DNA of 64,000 bases from Piezodorus guildinii. Taxonomy: Eukaryota; Arthropoda; Insecta; Hemiptera; Pentatomidae. Both the position numbers and the translations under genes were made by a program. The notes beneath the pieces were generated by a model. The model saw only the letters and a program-made list of their open reading frames with translations, made no database searches and had not been told where the DNA came from. Every line of letters starts with the position of its first letter. The stretch's first letter is position 1. This document shows positions 36,454 through 48,254 of the stretch, piece after piece. The stretch is from contig CM041294.1 of assembly GCA_023052935.1 (NCBI GenBank), positions 22,654,635 to 22,718,634 on the forward strand, written 5' to 3'.

Positions 36454-37081
36454 ATATCCTGGACTTGTCCATGTATGAATCAATTTTATGGATAATGAGC
36501 TTTGAACGAACCTTAATGTCCAGTTTGTCATTAAAAAAAAATTAAAATAAATAAATCACCTTTTCTATTGTATTTTATATTCCTCTTTCATCTCTCATGA
36601 TTAAAACAAATGAAACATCTGCTTAACATAAGCGCGAACTTAATTGAATCTTGTTGAATCAGCTTGTTGAAGAAATCCACATTCCAGTCTGATTACGAAA
36701 CTGTCATCGTCAGAATTCTCATCGTTCCAAATCTACAAAAAATACTAAATATAAACTGCGCATTCAGTAACACACATTAAATAATAATGATATTGAAACA
36801 AGGAAATAGAAATCTTCGTAAAATATGACGACTTAACGGAGCAGCCAAGCAGGATGTGCATTGAATATAAAATAACATATTTATGCTCATCAATTCAGAC
36901 ATCAAGAAGACAAACGTTATTAATGGAATATTTAACCTTGAATATTATTTGTTTCATTTTATTGCAAGCATTAGTGATGATCATCCTCTGTACTAGGAAA
37001 GATATGATATTTCCGGTCGTCTAGTGTACGGGTAATTTTAAACAGGATTTTGTGGTCTATTCAATTACATTTTAACATTCA

Positions 37082-37676
37082 CTTACATATTTTTGAAATA
37101 TATAGTAAGGGAAAGTATTTCGATCGTGAAAATTTTCGAATTCCAGTTTTCAACGGAAATACACGTTTTAGGGTCCCCTGAGTCCAGATGACCAAGTCCC
37201 GCAAAAAGGTCTGTGTGTGTGTTTGTGTGTGTATGGTAACTCCCGGGCGAAAACGAAAAGTCCTACGAAGCTGAAATTTCATATTTAACACAAATATACA
37301 ACCGAGACGTTGCAAAACCCTTTTCATCAAAATCAGCTTACTAGAAGAGCCACTTTACACCTTTTTACGATTTTCTCAAAAACGGCTCAAACGATTTTGA
37401 TTAAACTCACTATATCGATGTAAAATTTAATGGGCTTTAATATCATGTAGGTTTCATTCTGATTGAAATAGTCTGACAGAGCTTAAATGCACGTACTTTA
37501 AATTTTCTTCCTCTAAACTATCTTCAATTTTGTACATTTGAAAAATTAACCATTTCATGTTGTGAGCATTGATTAAAAACTAAATATATAAGTTGAATGA
37601 ATTTAATGATTAACTGAAAAAGAAAAGTGTAGAAGTATTTTTAATGTAATTTTTGTTTTTTTGAAGATGAGTACCG

Positions 37677-37742
<66 letters not shown>

Positions 37743-38505
37743 AATATACCGTTGGAAAGCTAAACATTTAGAAAAAATATTGTTTTACGCACCATGTTGT
37801 AAAATGTAACTGATCGTATTAGATAATAACATAATAAAAAAATAAAAATAAACTTTATTCACATATTTACATTTTGACAAAATATTAACAATGATTTTGG
37901 ATGAGTCATCCTTACAATCAGAAAATATTTTTGTTTTTTTGTGATTATAGTACATTAGCCTAATGGCAAACATATGATGAAAAATTGAGGTTACTTTGCG
38001 ATTGTAGGAAAAATTATACAAAAAACCTACGCATAAAAACTACACATAAAATAATTGAGAATACATAAAATATTTAAAGATACATGAAATAATTGAAAAT
38101 ACATAAAATAATTGAAAATACATGAAATAATTGAAAATACATAAATTAATAGAAAATACATAATATGATTGAAAATTATAAAATTTATAACATAAGAAAG
38201 TAAGTTAATTTAATAATACATGTTTTGTTCTCTTATGAGTATATCGTTTTAGTGAAAATTTATTGTAATTACCGATTGCTTTTATTAATGGGTTTTTAGA
38301 GACTGGAGTTTTACTGAAGTAAGAAGCTGTTTGTGATTATAACATGATAGATTATTTAATAAAACACATGATTCTATCGAAAATAAATTTAATTAATTCT
38401 TTAAACTAATATCATCTCTAACGATATTTAGAAATTCTTCAATTGATTTTAACAAGGGTGCTAAGTGAAAGTCGTGTGTTGCGCGCACCAGATTTTTAAA
38501 ATACG
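37082..38505 (-). mobile_element. Family X copy interrupted by a Jockey-B LINE and a TA repeat
   Basis: The right-end signature (inverse of aatactttcccttac) lies at 37095-37120 and the left end (gcgcaccaga, inverse of tctggtgcg) at about 38485-38500. A (TA)n tract at 37681-37737 and an inserted LINE at 37831-38336 enlarge it. Confidence 0.8.
37831..38336 (-). mobile_element. Jockey-B LINE, short 3' copy
   Basis: The minus strand starts TASYFSKTPVSKNPLI and LKRYTHKRTKHVLL, matching the C-terminus of the copy at 38740-40128, then a 3' UTR ending in aataaagtttatttt. A possible target duplication (ataacat..at) flanks it. Nested in family X. Confidence 0.82.
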
Positions 38506-38708
38506 TAAATAAAGAAATAATTCAATTTGAAAACGATAACTGTTGGTTGGCTAGTTTTGCTCGGGTTTATCATTTGTATATTTATAGACCGGAATTTTAT
38601 AATAGTTTTTTTTTCTTTTTCTAAAAAGCGATTTTGAAATTTTCAAGATAATATTGAGCATGAGTCACCTTTTAGCTATTAGCTGAGTTCTTGGAATGGT
38701 AAGATTTT

Positions 38709-39860
38709 ATGGCTGTTCATAAAGTACATAATATTGAGCTGGAGAAACTAATTCTCAAAAGAATTAACAAGCACATTAGAGTAAAGAACCTCCAAATAGA
38801 TGAACAATTTGGTTTTAGAAATCACCACTGCACTATTGACCAATTAGCACGACTTACTGACTTCATCACAAAAGCCTTTAACGAACGCAAACATACCGGC
38901 ATGCTCCTTCTAGACCTCGAAAAAGCATTTGATACCATTTGGCACTCCGGGCTCATATACAAATTAATCGCATTCAACTTCCCACCATACCTGATTCACA
39001 TCATTCACTCCTATTTAACAAATAGACAGTTCTATATTCAAGTTGGCACATCTACTTCCGACATCCTTCCCATCTCAGCGGGTCTTCCTCAAGGCTCTTG
39101 CCTATCTCCAATCCTATTTAATTTATTCATTTCTGACTTACCAGCCCATCCATTTGTGACGAGGTCATTATACGCTGATGATACAGCATTGTATACCTCA
39201 TCATATCGCATCGATACAATAGTGAATCGCCTTCAACAATATTTTAAAAAATTTCACAAATATTGCATAAAATGGAAATTGAAAATTAATCCCACCAAAT
39301 CTGAAGCAATTCTTTTCACTAAACGTCGCCCACAAATCAACCAACAAATCAAGATAAATTCGGCTCTCATCCCTTGGTCAAAATCCGTACAGTACCTAGG
39401 CATAACACTAGACAAATCTCTTACATTCACAGACCATATCAATAGAAAAATCGATAAAGCCAAAAAATTAATATTTAAAATGTTCCCATACTTCAACAAA
39501 AAATCCCATTTGAGCTCTCATAACAAATTAATAATATACAAATCAGTTATTCGCCCGTTAATCACATACGCCTCGCCAGTCTGGAGCTCAACCTGCTTGA
39601 CTAACTACCAAAAACTTGAAAGAATTCAAAATCTATCAATGCGGATAATTAACAACTACCCCCGCTACACTAAAATATCATCTATGCTCCAGGACTTACA
39701 GCTTCCAACAATTAAACATTTTGTCCATACTCAAACAGCTTCTTACTTCAGTAAAACACCAGTCTCCAAAAATCCTTTAATAAAGGAAATCGGTAACTAT
39801 AATAAAGCATCTCTAAAACGCTACACTCATAAAAGAACTAAACATGTGTTGCTAACTTAA
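38709..39860 (+). CDS. Reverse transcriptase frame of the Jockey-B LINE (N-truncated, chimeric start)
   Basis: 383 codons without a stop. All RT palm motifs from A to E are present, so this is a young copy. It is a fragment by nature: residues 1-10 come from the insertion site, and the endonuclease domain expected upstream in Jockey-clade ORF2 is absent. It is unlikely to be mobile by itself. Confidence 0.8.
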   Translation: MAVHKVHNIELEKLILKRINKHIRVKNLQIDEQFGFRNHHCTIDQLARLTDFITKAFNERKHTGMLLLDLEKAFDTIWHSGLIYKLIAFNFPPYLIHIIHSYLTNRQFYIQVGTSTSDILPISAGLPQGSCLSPILFNLFISDLPAHPFVTRSLYADDTALYTSSYRIDTIVNRLQQYFKKFHKYCIKWKLKINPTKSEAILFTKRRPQINQQIKINSALIPWSKSVQYLGITLDKSLTFTDHINRKIDKAKKLIFKMFPYFNKKSHLSSHNKLIIYKSVIRPLITYASPVWSSTCLTNYQKLERIQNLSMRIINNYPRYTKISSMLQDLQLPTIKHFVHTQTASYFSKTPVSKNPLIKEIGNYNKASLKRYTHKRTKHVLLT

Positions 39861-40128
39861 ACTAGTTTATCTTAATTTCTAATTTTATATTATCAATTGT
39901 GTTATCTGTTTTTTTTTTGTTTTTTTTATATGTAGGTTTTTTATTTAGTTTTTCCTACTACCATAGTTAATATCAATTTAATTTTACCACTAATTATAGA
40001 TTAGATAATTAGATTATAACTACCAAATGAACCAAACATTTGATGATTGTAAGGATGTCTCATCCGAAATCATTTATAAATTGTTTGTCAATATGTAAAA
40101 ATGTAAATAAAGTTTATTTTCTTTCTTC
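38740..40128 (+). mobile_element. Jockey-B LINE with long open RT frame, 5'-truncated
   Basis: Open frame to 39860. It includes EQFGFRNHHCTIDQL, LLDLEKAFDTIWH (motif A), GLPQGSCLSPILFNLF (motif B), SLYADDTALYT (motif C, YADD intact), NPTKSEAI (motif D) and YLGITLDKSL (motif E). The Jockey-type tail follows (TYASPVWS, RIQNLSMRIINNYPRY). The first ~10 codons of the open frame from the ATG at 38709 lie in flanking DNA. The element starts in the fingers region at 38740 and has lost endonuclease and ORF1. Target duplication TAATATTGAGC at 38729-38739 and 40129-40139. Confidence 0.9.
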
Positions 40129-40137
40129 TAATATTGA

Positions 40138-40226
40138 GCACTTTGGAAATAAGGAGCATTTAGGATTTTGGATTGTAAGGATTGAATGGGAGAGGAATTA
40201 GATGGTTTAGTAGAGCCCCATAGCTA
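40138..40226 (-). mobile_element. Jockey-A LINE scrap
   Basis: The inverse of ggggctctactaaaccatct and of the following IQSLQSK-coding segment, as in 41100-41180. About 90 bp only. Confidence 0.65.
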
Positions 40227-40289
40227 GCCATCTTTTAATTTTGTAAGATTAAATTAAGAAAATTAACCATATTAACTTCCTCCTCCGCA

Positions 40290-41625
40290 TTAGTCTTGTA
40301 GGGTCATCATCGTAAATATATAAGTTGAACCAATTTGATGACCAACTAAAGGAGAAAAGGGCAAAAATGTTTATGGTAATTTCTGAACATAAGAATAGTA
40401 ATATAGATGTACAATATTCCGTTGGAAAAATAATATTTTTATTTTTAATGTTATCCTATAGAAAACGTTGTGGAAGGTAGCGTAAAGTTGCGAATAGGTC
40501 CTAAATTTAAATGATAATTGTCAATAATCTTATATTATTTAATCTAAAATATAAGTTTCCAACGAAACTGATTATAATTCTTTAAACAAAAGTAAAGTTT
40601 AACTTTGTTTTATCTTAGGTTCTATCCTTTATACGGTATATACAGCTGATATTCCACTCCATCCATCCACTGTCCTCACAACTTACGCGGATGACACTTG
40701 TGTGTTCTCCGTCCATAATGATCCATCCGCTGTATCCCAAACCCTTCAGTCTCACATCACAGCCATTGAGGAATGGTGTCAGAACTGGAGGATTAAAATA
40801 AATCCTAAAATATCCATCAAATTACCTCTACCCTTCGTCGCAAACCGATGACTTCCTGCCCCACTGTATCCTTTAATAATACCCCACTCATACCTTTTGA
40901 ACAAATTCGATACCTAGGACTCCATCTTGACAAACGTCTTACATGGAATCCCCATACGAGACTTAAACGACAAGAAACTGCCCGTAGATACCGATTACTA
41001 CAACACTTACTTGACAAACGTTCAAAACTTCCAATTTATTACAAAAAGCTCATTTATGTTACCGTCATCAGACCCATCTGGACATATGGAATCGAGCTGT
41101 GGGGCTCTACTAAACCATCTAATTCCTCTCGCATTCAATCCTTACAATCCAAAATCCTTCGCAAAATCCTAAATGCTCCTTATTTCATTACGAATAAAAT
41201 CATCCATAATGACCTAAATATCCCATTTGTCGCAGAGTTCTGTTCTGTTTTAGTTAGCTCGAAACAGATATTCCTCTTTAAATTCCAAACTCCCAAACCA
41301 CACGAATCCTCTTGTACGCTACTTATCATTACCATCTATTCCTGACGACCCTCCGAGGTGATTGAAAAACCGATGGCCTCGAGACCTACTTAAATTAAAT
41401 TGACATTGTAATACTACCACTGGGTAGTTTCTTCACAAGACATTATCTCGCCCATAAGTGTAAATCAGCCCATTTACTTGGTGTATATATTATATGTACA
41501 GTTGTAAATGTCAATAAAATGTTTAAAACAAAAAAAAAAAAAACTTTGCTTTATAGTTCTTTATTTGATTTTAACCGAGGTAAGTGAAAGTCGTGTGTTG
41601 CCCGCACCAAACTTTTTTTATTATC
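40290..41625 (-). mobile_element. Family X copy split by a Jockey-A LINE
   Basis: Left-end signature (gtcgtgtgttgcccgcacca) at 41590-41612 and body at 40290-40616 (tccgttggaaa-like block), with a LINE inserted at 40617-41541. Right half missing. Confidence 0.7.
40617..41541 (+). mobile_element. Jockey-A LINE, 5'-truncated with poly(A)
   Basis: Reads LTTYADDTCVFS and WCQNWRIKINPK, then IRYLGLHLDKRLTW, IRPIWTYGIELWGSTKPSNS and LRKILNAPYF. Frameshift near 40840. Ends with caataaaatg and an A tract at 41529-41541. A probable target duplication (aactttgYtttat) lies at about 40606-40618 and 41541-41555. Confidence 0.85.
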
Positions 41626-41629
41626 TTGG

Positions 41630-42410
41630 TGTATTCTTACTTTCATATCTATAATCTCAATTAATATGTTTAGAATGGTAGATTTTACTTAGAAGCATAT
41701 TTAGAGTTTGATGTCGGTCATGAGGGGATTCCGTTACTACTTATGTACCTTATTAATGGATTCTATGACCCAATTGACCTTACTAGTATTCGCTTTACGT
41801 TAAATACTCATCCATTATATACCTAAGGCACATGTCTTAATATAATATTACAACATTCACGAAATCAATATTCCATGAAGATACGAGATGTAATACCAAG
41901 TAGATGCCACACTTCAAGCCGGAAGATTTTCTGTCATCTATCTTAATCACAGTCGGTTTTAATGTTAAGGTCTTACAATACCGCTCATCAATAGACTTCG
42001 TGGCCAACGTGTCAGTAATTTTTCAAAGTTCTTTACAAGCAATACTTTCATTCTTAAAAATGTTAAATTCTTTTAATAATTTGTGGTTTTATCTACTTTA
42101 TACTGACATCACATTTTACTATTATTGGATCATTCTTTAATGGTTTAGAAACTTTTGTGGTTCATCATGTCACTTTCGATTTGGAATATTTTAAGATCCG
42201 GGGACATAAATGATATAAAGTTTCTCGCAAAAACTAGACATCATATTCTCTTTAAAATTATATATATAAATGAACCAAATCATAAAATAATCCTTCTTGG
42301 TTTATAATCGTCTGATTTTCTTGAGGTTTTTGTCGGTTCATATGCATTCTCTGTGGCTCTCTAAATTGTAAATTTTATTAAGTAGCTATGTTTTAGAATC
42401 ATTAATTTAT
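41630..42410. other. Unrecognised stretch
   Basis: AT-rich; a 78-residue open frame at 41904-42140 shows no motif. Nothing supported. Confidence 0.5.
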
Positions 42411-42750
42411 TTAGGAAAAATTATGCTGAACTAACCAATAGTTCCGTGCCCTGGATAGTTTCGAATCTCCTAGTAAGTAAGGAAGGTTTGATGAAAAACA
42501 ACAGGCCACAAACATGCAATCCTCCGAAAGATTAACCTTCGCCATAACATTTATCCGTGTTTCTTTTAGAGTAAGTAATACAAGTAAACCAGAAGAGTAA
42601 GATATTTCGGACGATTTCATCATAATCATTAGAACCATTTTAGCGTTGTAGTCGATAGAAAAACATTTACAGGTGTAACCCTCGTCTCATAGATTGCCCA
42701 CACTCAGTGGAGAAGGGTGTGGGTTCAAATTTGTCCTGGTCTATTATTCA

Positions 42751-43535
42751 GGGCGCCACGTTATTTTTTTAATGTAAATAACGAAAACATTAAACATAAA
42801 CTTTAAAGTAAAACCAGTCATTATTTTAGGTTATAAACAAGTAAATAAATTAAATTCTGGCTGTACCTTTACACATACAATAAATAAACAAACAAAAAAT
42901 TTCCCGTATAATAAAGATAAAAAAAACATGTATATTTCATTAAAGGATAAAAAAAAAAAATTAATTCACACATACAAAATATATTTACATCAACCAAAAT
43001 AAAAAAAACCTACTCTAGAATATTATAAAACTATTTATACTTAATTAAAGAAAACCCTGTAAACAAAACTCAACTTTACATACACAAATTATATTTTTAT
43101 AAACAAAATAAAAAAAACATAATATCCTCTATTAAATCTATTATATACATTGCTTATTTATTTATATAGTCCTTATTCCTCTGGCCAGTAGGATTATTTA
43201 CAACACAACAAAGGGAGGCGGGTTAATAGTGCTCTCCCAATTACCGTAAGTCCTCGTGTGACAGTTCTCCTTCCTCCGATCTCCTTTTCGGAAAAATCTC
43301 CCGGCTTCCTCACGAAGTCGTCGGGATGTATAGTGGAGGAGAACAAATCCAGCGTAGCTGCCTGTCACTCGGGTGTCTTCCTACTGCCACTCCGTGCGCC
43401 TCTCTGTATTATCGCATGTGAGATGCGCATGCACCTTCTGTGCCTCCCCACCACTACTTACTTACGTATTTAGGTACGGCCAGAATATATTACTAATATT
43501 ATTTAAATATACCGGTGCTATTAACCGTAACACAG
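42751..43535 (-). mobile_element. Possible LTR-type remnant (LTR plus primer binding site)
   Basis: On the minus strand a GC-richer block (43480-43200) leads to TATATAAA at 43168-43161. An AT-rich part with a loose ~110-bp internal repeat follows, then TGGCGCCC at 42758-42751, which is a common tRNA-primer complement. No gag or pol is recognisable downstream and no second LTR was found. The alternative is a tRNA-derived SINE ending at 42660-42760. Confidence 0.35.
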
Positions 43536-43685
43536 GACTATTGCGCAGGCTATTGTGAACAGAGTTCTAAATTCGGAACGGAAGCTTCGATTCATGAAGC
43601 TTAATCCTACAAAACAAAAATAAAGCTACAAAATCAATCATACCATTCAACATACTATGATGGACCAGCCCCAGAGGCCAAAGAT

Positions 43686-44041
43686 CAAATAATAATAATT
43701 ATTTATTCTGGGATAAGTCCCTTTAAAATAATATAACAGGATAAAAAAAAAAAACCTGTAATACTACAACCCATGAAAAGTCTTGGGGTCAGTACATATA
43801 GAGATTCGTACTGTTTCTAGGCCAACTAGGGCAATGAAGTCACGCTCAGCCGCCAGATGTTTCTCCATTTTTGGGTACCCACTTTATAAAGGCTGGGTCT
43901 GCCCCAGGAGGGTCTCCATACCCCAGGATCGCCCCCCGGCTGAAATAACAGAATAAATCATATCCCGCCACAACCGGGATTCGAACCCAAGACCCGTATC
44001 ACAGTAGACTACCGCTCTATCCAATAGACCACGCCGCTCCC
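43686..44041 (-). mobile_element. SINE-A, best copy with LINE-like 3' tail
   Basis: The minus strand begins with a tRNA-like head (ggagcggcgtggtctattgg; B box gggttcgaatcccgg). It continues through ccagcctttataaagtgggt and ends with a T tract, gggacttatcccag and aataaataattatta. The last block matches the LINE-L 3' end. Confidence 0.9.
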
Positions 44042-44089
44042 GTTACTCACTTTTTATAACCTTTCAAGGATAATTGTGGGAGGGTAATT

Positions 44090-44290
44090 ATTTTGGTCGT
44101 TTACAAATATTCATTGTTGAGAATAATAAACCAAAAGCATTTATACTAGAATTCGTTACTATTTCATTCTCTTTTTTTTTGGATTTTCATTAAAAGTAAT
44201 TCAAATAAGATTTCCTGATTCCAGAACACCTTACATTTTTTTTCTCTATCATCAATAATAACGGAGTAATCAGGGAATCACGTATCTTAA
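44090..44290 (-). repeat. Dispersed copy of the 30640-31600 repeat
   Basis: The minus strand reads gtgattccctgattactccg, then a tttggtttattattctcaa block, as at 30878-31065. Confidence 0.75.
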
Positions 44291-44377
44291 AAGTTGTGGC
44301 TTGACCATATAAGATTATTTTTCTCTCTTTTTCATCACGATGTCTTAATCTCGAAATTTTATCCAAAACTGTTAAAG

Positions 44378-44556
44378 TCCTTAGTTATGCCGTCCTTCGG
44401 AGGGGACGTTAAAAGGTGGTCCCGAGCATATGCGATGGTACGCGTTAAATATCCCTCTCCTAATAAAACCTGGATAGACAGATTTAGTACTCCCACTGTA
44501 GCATCGTCTAATTAGCCATAGTAGCATAAAAGTGGCGTTAAACGAATAAACAAGCG
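44378..44556 (+). mobile_element. SINE-B, 5'-truncated
   Basis: Starts in the body (agtccttagttatgccgtcc) and ends gtggcgttaaacgaataaac. The tRNA head is missing. It abuts a family X fragment. Confidence 0.82.
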
Positions 44557-44557
44557 C

Positions 44558-44690
44558 AGACCTTTTTGCGGGGCTTGGTTGCTTGGACTCAGGAGACCCT
44601 AAAACGTGTATTTCCGATGAAAATTTGAATTCGAAAATTTTCACGATCTCTTCCTTACGTATATATTTCATATATACGTAAGTGAAAGTT
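44558..44690 (+). mobile_element. Family X fragment (3' end)
   Basis: From cagacctttttgcggggctt through the 3' hairpin acgtatatat/atatatacgt and gtaagtgaaagt. Confidence 0.8.
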
Positions 44691-44779
44691 AAAATTAACC
44701 CTAATATAATAATTTAGTAAAAATTTGCAGCGTTTTATACCTTTGTTGTTATATCTTTGTTTTTTTTTTTGTGTGTGTT

Positions 44780-45100
44780 TTAATTTATCATCTATTTGGG
44801 ATTAACCGAGAATTGGATGGGCAGGAAATGGTTAAATTGACGAGATTTAAATGGTGAGAAAGATTTGGAGTCCTGGATATATGGAGGAATGGAGTTCCAT
44901 AGGGATGCGGATCGGATTATCAATGATCTATTTAAAGCTGTGGATCGATGGAATGTTATTTAAAATCAAATAGAAACGCGCGGGTGTTACGGAAACGAAT
45001 AGAGGATTTGAATTTAAGAACATCAGAGATGTAAAATGGACTCTCGGATTTGATAACTTTTTAGAGGAAGAATGCCAGGAAGTATTTTGAACTGAGATGA
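44780..45100 (-). mobile_element. LINE fragment (C-terminal end)
   Basis: The minus strand reads SLIIRSASLWNSIPPYIQDS followed by SFSPFKSRQFNHFL, the common C-terminal module of CR1/Jockey-like LINE ORFs. Family distinct from LINE-L. Confidence 0.7.
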
Positions 45101-45809
45101 TTTTTATAGCTCTTTAGTTTTCAACTGAACCATACCAGTTGAAAACTAAAATAAAACAAAAAACAAATTACTAACAATATCTAACTTAATTATGATGGAA
45201 GAAACGTAATAGAACCGGTCAATGCTTTAAACGTTTGCTTTTTTATTTCAAGCAAATGAAACTTTCCTTTAAGTCACAACAAAAAAAAAGAAGTGATGCC
45301 CCCTTCAGATACCATCAGAATATTATTGTGAAAGCAAATTTTGTTTTCCTCTGTTTTTCCCTGTCAACGGATAAAGTTAGTTCACAGCTCTCGAAGCGCG
45401 AATATTGATTTCATGAAGAAGATTGTGCTGTTAGCTGGAAATGCGATGAAGATTAAGGAGCTGGGACCAACTAATTATTCCATTTACTGGAGAGCCTCGA
45501 AGTAGATGTTCGTGAGGGCGATTACAATCGGGCGGGATGAGCATTGCTATCTCATTCTCTGTCATCACGATTCTACTCCCAGCTCCTGACGTCCACCTTT
45601 TCTCCGTTTCATCCTTTTAATTTTATTTCTATATCATCTTCCTTTTCTTTTATTTATTTGATCCTTTTTGTTTCATGAGCGATCGTAAACAAGCTTACGT
45701 GACGCTCTTTTAGATCCTGCTTAGTTCTCTTTGATTCAAATGAACTTAATGACGCCTTGCTTTAATATAGAATATGAAATCTGTTTACGCTAAGGTAGTT
45801 AAAAATTAA

Positions 45810-47270
45810 GAAGTTTTAAAGAACTTTAGGGATATTAAATAGCAAATGAAGTCTTTCTGCCTTTTCTTTTTCAAAGGTAGTTCTTCTTGCAATTTTCTTT
45901 AAAACGCCATTTTGGAATTGCTGTAGCTTCTTTCTTGAATTTTCTGAACAATGGGTTAATAACGGTGCACCGTATAATGGAGAAGGTCTGATCACAATTT
46001 TGTAAATTAGAAGTTTCAATCTGAAACTTAGATTCGGAGTTTCAAAGAGGTGGTTAAATTTGTAGGTTTTCTGTCTTACTTTTGATAATTTGGTAAGGAT
46101 ATAATTATTAAATTTTATGTGTCTGTCAAGTTTCATACCCAAATAGATGATGTTTCTAGATATTATCAATTGTGAATTTTCAATTTGAAATTTAGTCGAC
46201 AGTTTCTTCTTATTTTTTGAAAAGAAAATATAATGTAGTCAGTTTTAGATGGGTTTATTTGGAAATTTAAGGTATTCCGATGGTTATGATCTCACAAGTT
46301 TTCTCTACTTCCTTAAGCGCTTTTGAAGGGGTCATGCTATTACTATATATCGCCACATCATCGGCATATGGCAGGACAGATATATCTGCATATTTCCGAC
46401 CAATTATTTCCGCAGTGTAGATATTGAATAAGGTGGGTGAAAGAACTGCACCTTGCGGTACCAAACAAGTTAAGCGCACCGATTTCGAGAAACTATTGCC
46501 GACTAAGATTACGACCATCGAGAAAAGAACGGAGGATAGAGTACAGCTGTTCCGGGCATTGCAGTGTTCTGAGTTTTTCAAGCATTATTGAATGCGAGAC
46601 GGAGTCAAATGCTTTGGAACAATCAATTGAAATTATTGCAGTCGCATGGTTAAGCCTTAGGTTGTGCGTAGCTTCATTTTGAACCTTTGCTAATGGATGT
46701 TCCGTACAAAGGAGAGGCCGAAAACCGATTTGTTGATCAGGGATAATAGAATTTTCTTGGCAAAACTGTTGTATATAATTCAAAATTATTTTTTCATATA
46801 TTTTGGCCATGTGCGGTAATAAACTGATTGGGCGGTAATGTTCCGGTTTATCCCCTTGTTTCCCAGCCTTTAACAATGGAAATAATATAGCGTGTTTCCA
46901 TGATGTAGGAAAATATCTGAGCCTAATGTATCAAACCTTTCTTTGATAGTTGCTTCAGCAATATTGTTTGAAGATTGTCTAATCCTGGGGCTTTATTTCC
47001 TTTTGTCGTCCGTAAAATACACTTAAAATGGGAAATAAACATAAAATTTTCTCCTTGTGTAGTTAAAAAATACTGGCACGATGTCTTATTACGATTCCTG
47101 ATTTCCCGGTCATAATAGTCAGCTATGACATCAGCTTGTTCAGCTGTGGACATTAGTCGATCCCTATGATGTATTCGGATTGAACTTGGCTTTTTCACGG
47201 TAGTCTGAAGGAGCTTCCAAAATTTACGATGGTCACCATGAGTCGCATGAATTTTGTCTTCCCATAATGA
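45810..47270 (-). pseudogene. Decayed Jockey-type LINE reverse transcriptase
   Basis: Four minus-strand pieces in order, broken by stops and frameshifts. 47198-46923 contains KGNKAPGLDNLQ. 46876-46493 contains PEHYRPISLLPHMAKIYEK, QIGFRPLLCTEH and IDCSKAFDSVSH. 46581-46267 contains LVPQGAVLSPTLFN and LPYADDVAIYS. 46169-45816 contains YLGMKLDRHI and RPSPLYGAPL. Defective throughout. Confidence 0.88.
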
Positions 47271-47438
47271 CGATCCCCATTTTTAATCAAATGCTAGGTA
47301 CTCAAAGCTTGCCCCCTTTTTAAATTAAGGCCGTGCTACACACTGCGAGAAGAGGTAGGTGAAAATTCGTAAGAGCGAAGTATTGTGAAAGTTCACGAAA
47401 GTAGCGGGAGAGGAGGAATGCATATTTTTATCTCCACT

Positions 47439-47869
47439 TACCTATATATGGAATATATAGTAAGAGAAAGTATTGCGATCGCGAAAACGTTCGAATTTCA
47501 GTTTTCAACAGAAATACATGTTTTAGGGTCTCCCGAGTCAAAACAACCAAGTCCCGCTAAAAGTTCTGTGTTTGTGTCTAGTTCGAAAATTACAGAGTGT
47601 ATTACAATGAAATTTCATATTTTAAGAGCGTATATTTCTAAGATGTTCCAGCAAATTTTCCATCAAAATCGGCCGACTAGAAGAGCCACTTTATACCATG
47701 CATTTTGCATCTTTTTACAATTTTCTAAAAAAACGACACTAACCATTTTGATTAAACTCACTATATCGATGTAGAATTCAATGGGCTTTAATGTAATATG
47801 TTTCAATTTGATTGAAATAGTACGAGAGAGCTTAAATACCGATAGTTTAAATTTTCTTCCTCCAAAGTA

Positions 47870-47902
<33 letters not shown>

Positions 47903-48240
47903 TGAGAAATATTACAGTTTGTTGCATAATGAACAGTAGTAATAGAGATGTAGTACACATTCATACAATATATACAGCCAATAATGATAAAGTCAATTTA
48001 CATAAAATCGGAAATAAATAAATTCAAATATATACAAAAAAAAAGCAACAAGAAACAAATCAAAACAACAACCTGTAGTAGAGGTAAATACAAGTTGGGA
48101 AATAAATAAAAATCATACAAGCATACTTGACTATATACAATATATACAATCAGCCAAAGGAACCCTAGACTCGGCTGCTCCCCCCACAAGTATCTTTAAT
48201 TTTGTGAATTTAAAAACATTAACCACACATATATACATTA
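47439..48240 (-). mobile_element. Family X copy (3' half) split by a poly(A) retrocopy
   Basis: The right-end signature tatatagtaagagaaagt lies at 47455-47475. The agtcccgct and CA-tract region follows in decayed form, and the body runs to about 48240 apart from the insert at 47875-48187. Confidence 0.75.
47875..48187 (-). mobile_element. Poly(A)-tailed retroinsert, 313 bp, origin unknown
   Basis: On the minus strand it ends ctcaataaaa with a long poly(A) (T tract from 47872 to about 47900). It is flanked by AAGTATCTTT at 47865-47874 and 48188-48197. AATAAA directly before the tail indicates a reverse-transcribed polyadenylated RNA: a LINE 3' UTR or a truncated processed pseudogene. Confidence 0.8.
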
Positions 48241-48254
48241 CGTTGTTAAAAAAA

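Noticed and set aside
37681..37737. TA tract as an origin or regulatory site
   Set aside because: Simple microsatellite expansion inside a family X copy; no supporting motifs.
42668..42760. Third tRNA-derived SINE head
   Set aside because: A B-box-like gggttcaaat is present but no convincing A box or second copy in the window; it competes with the LTR/primer-site reading, so neither is firm.
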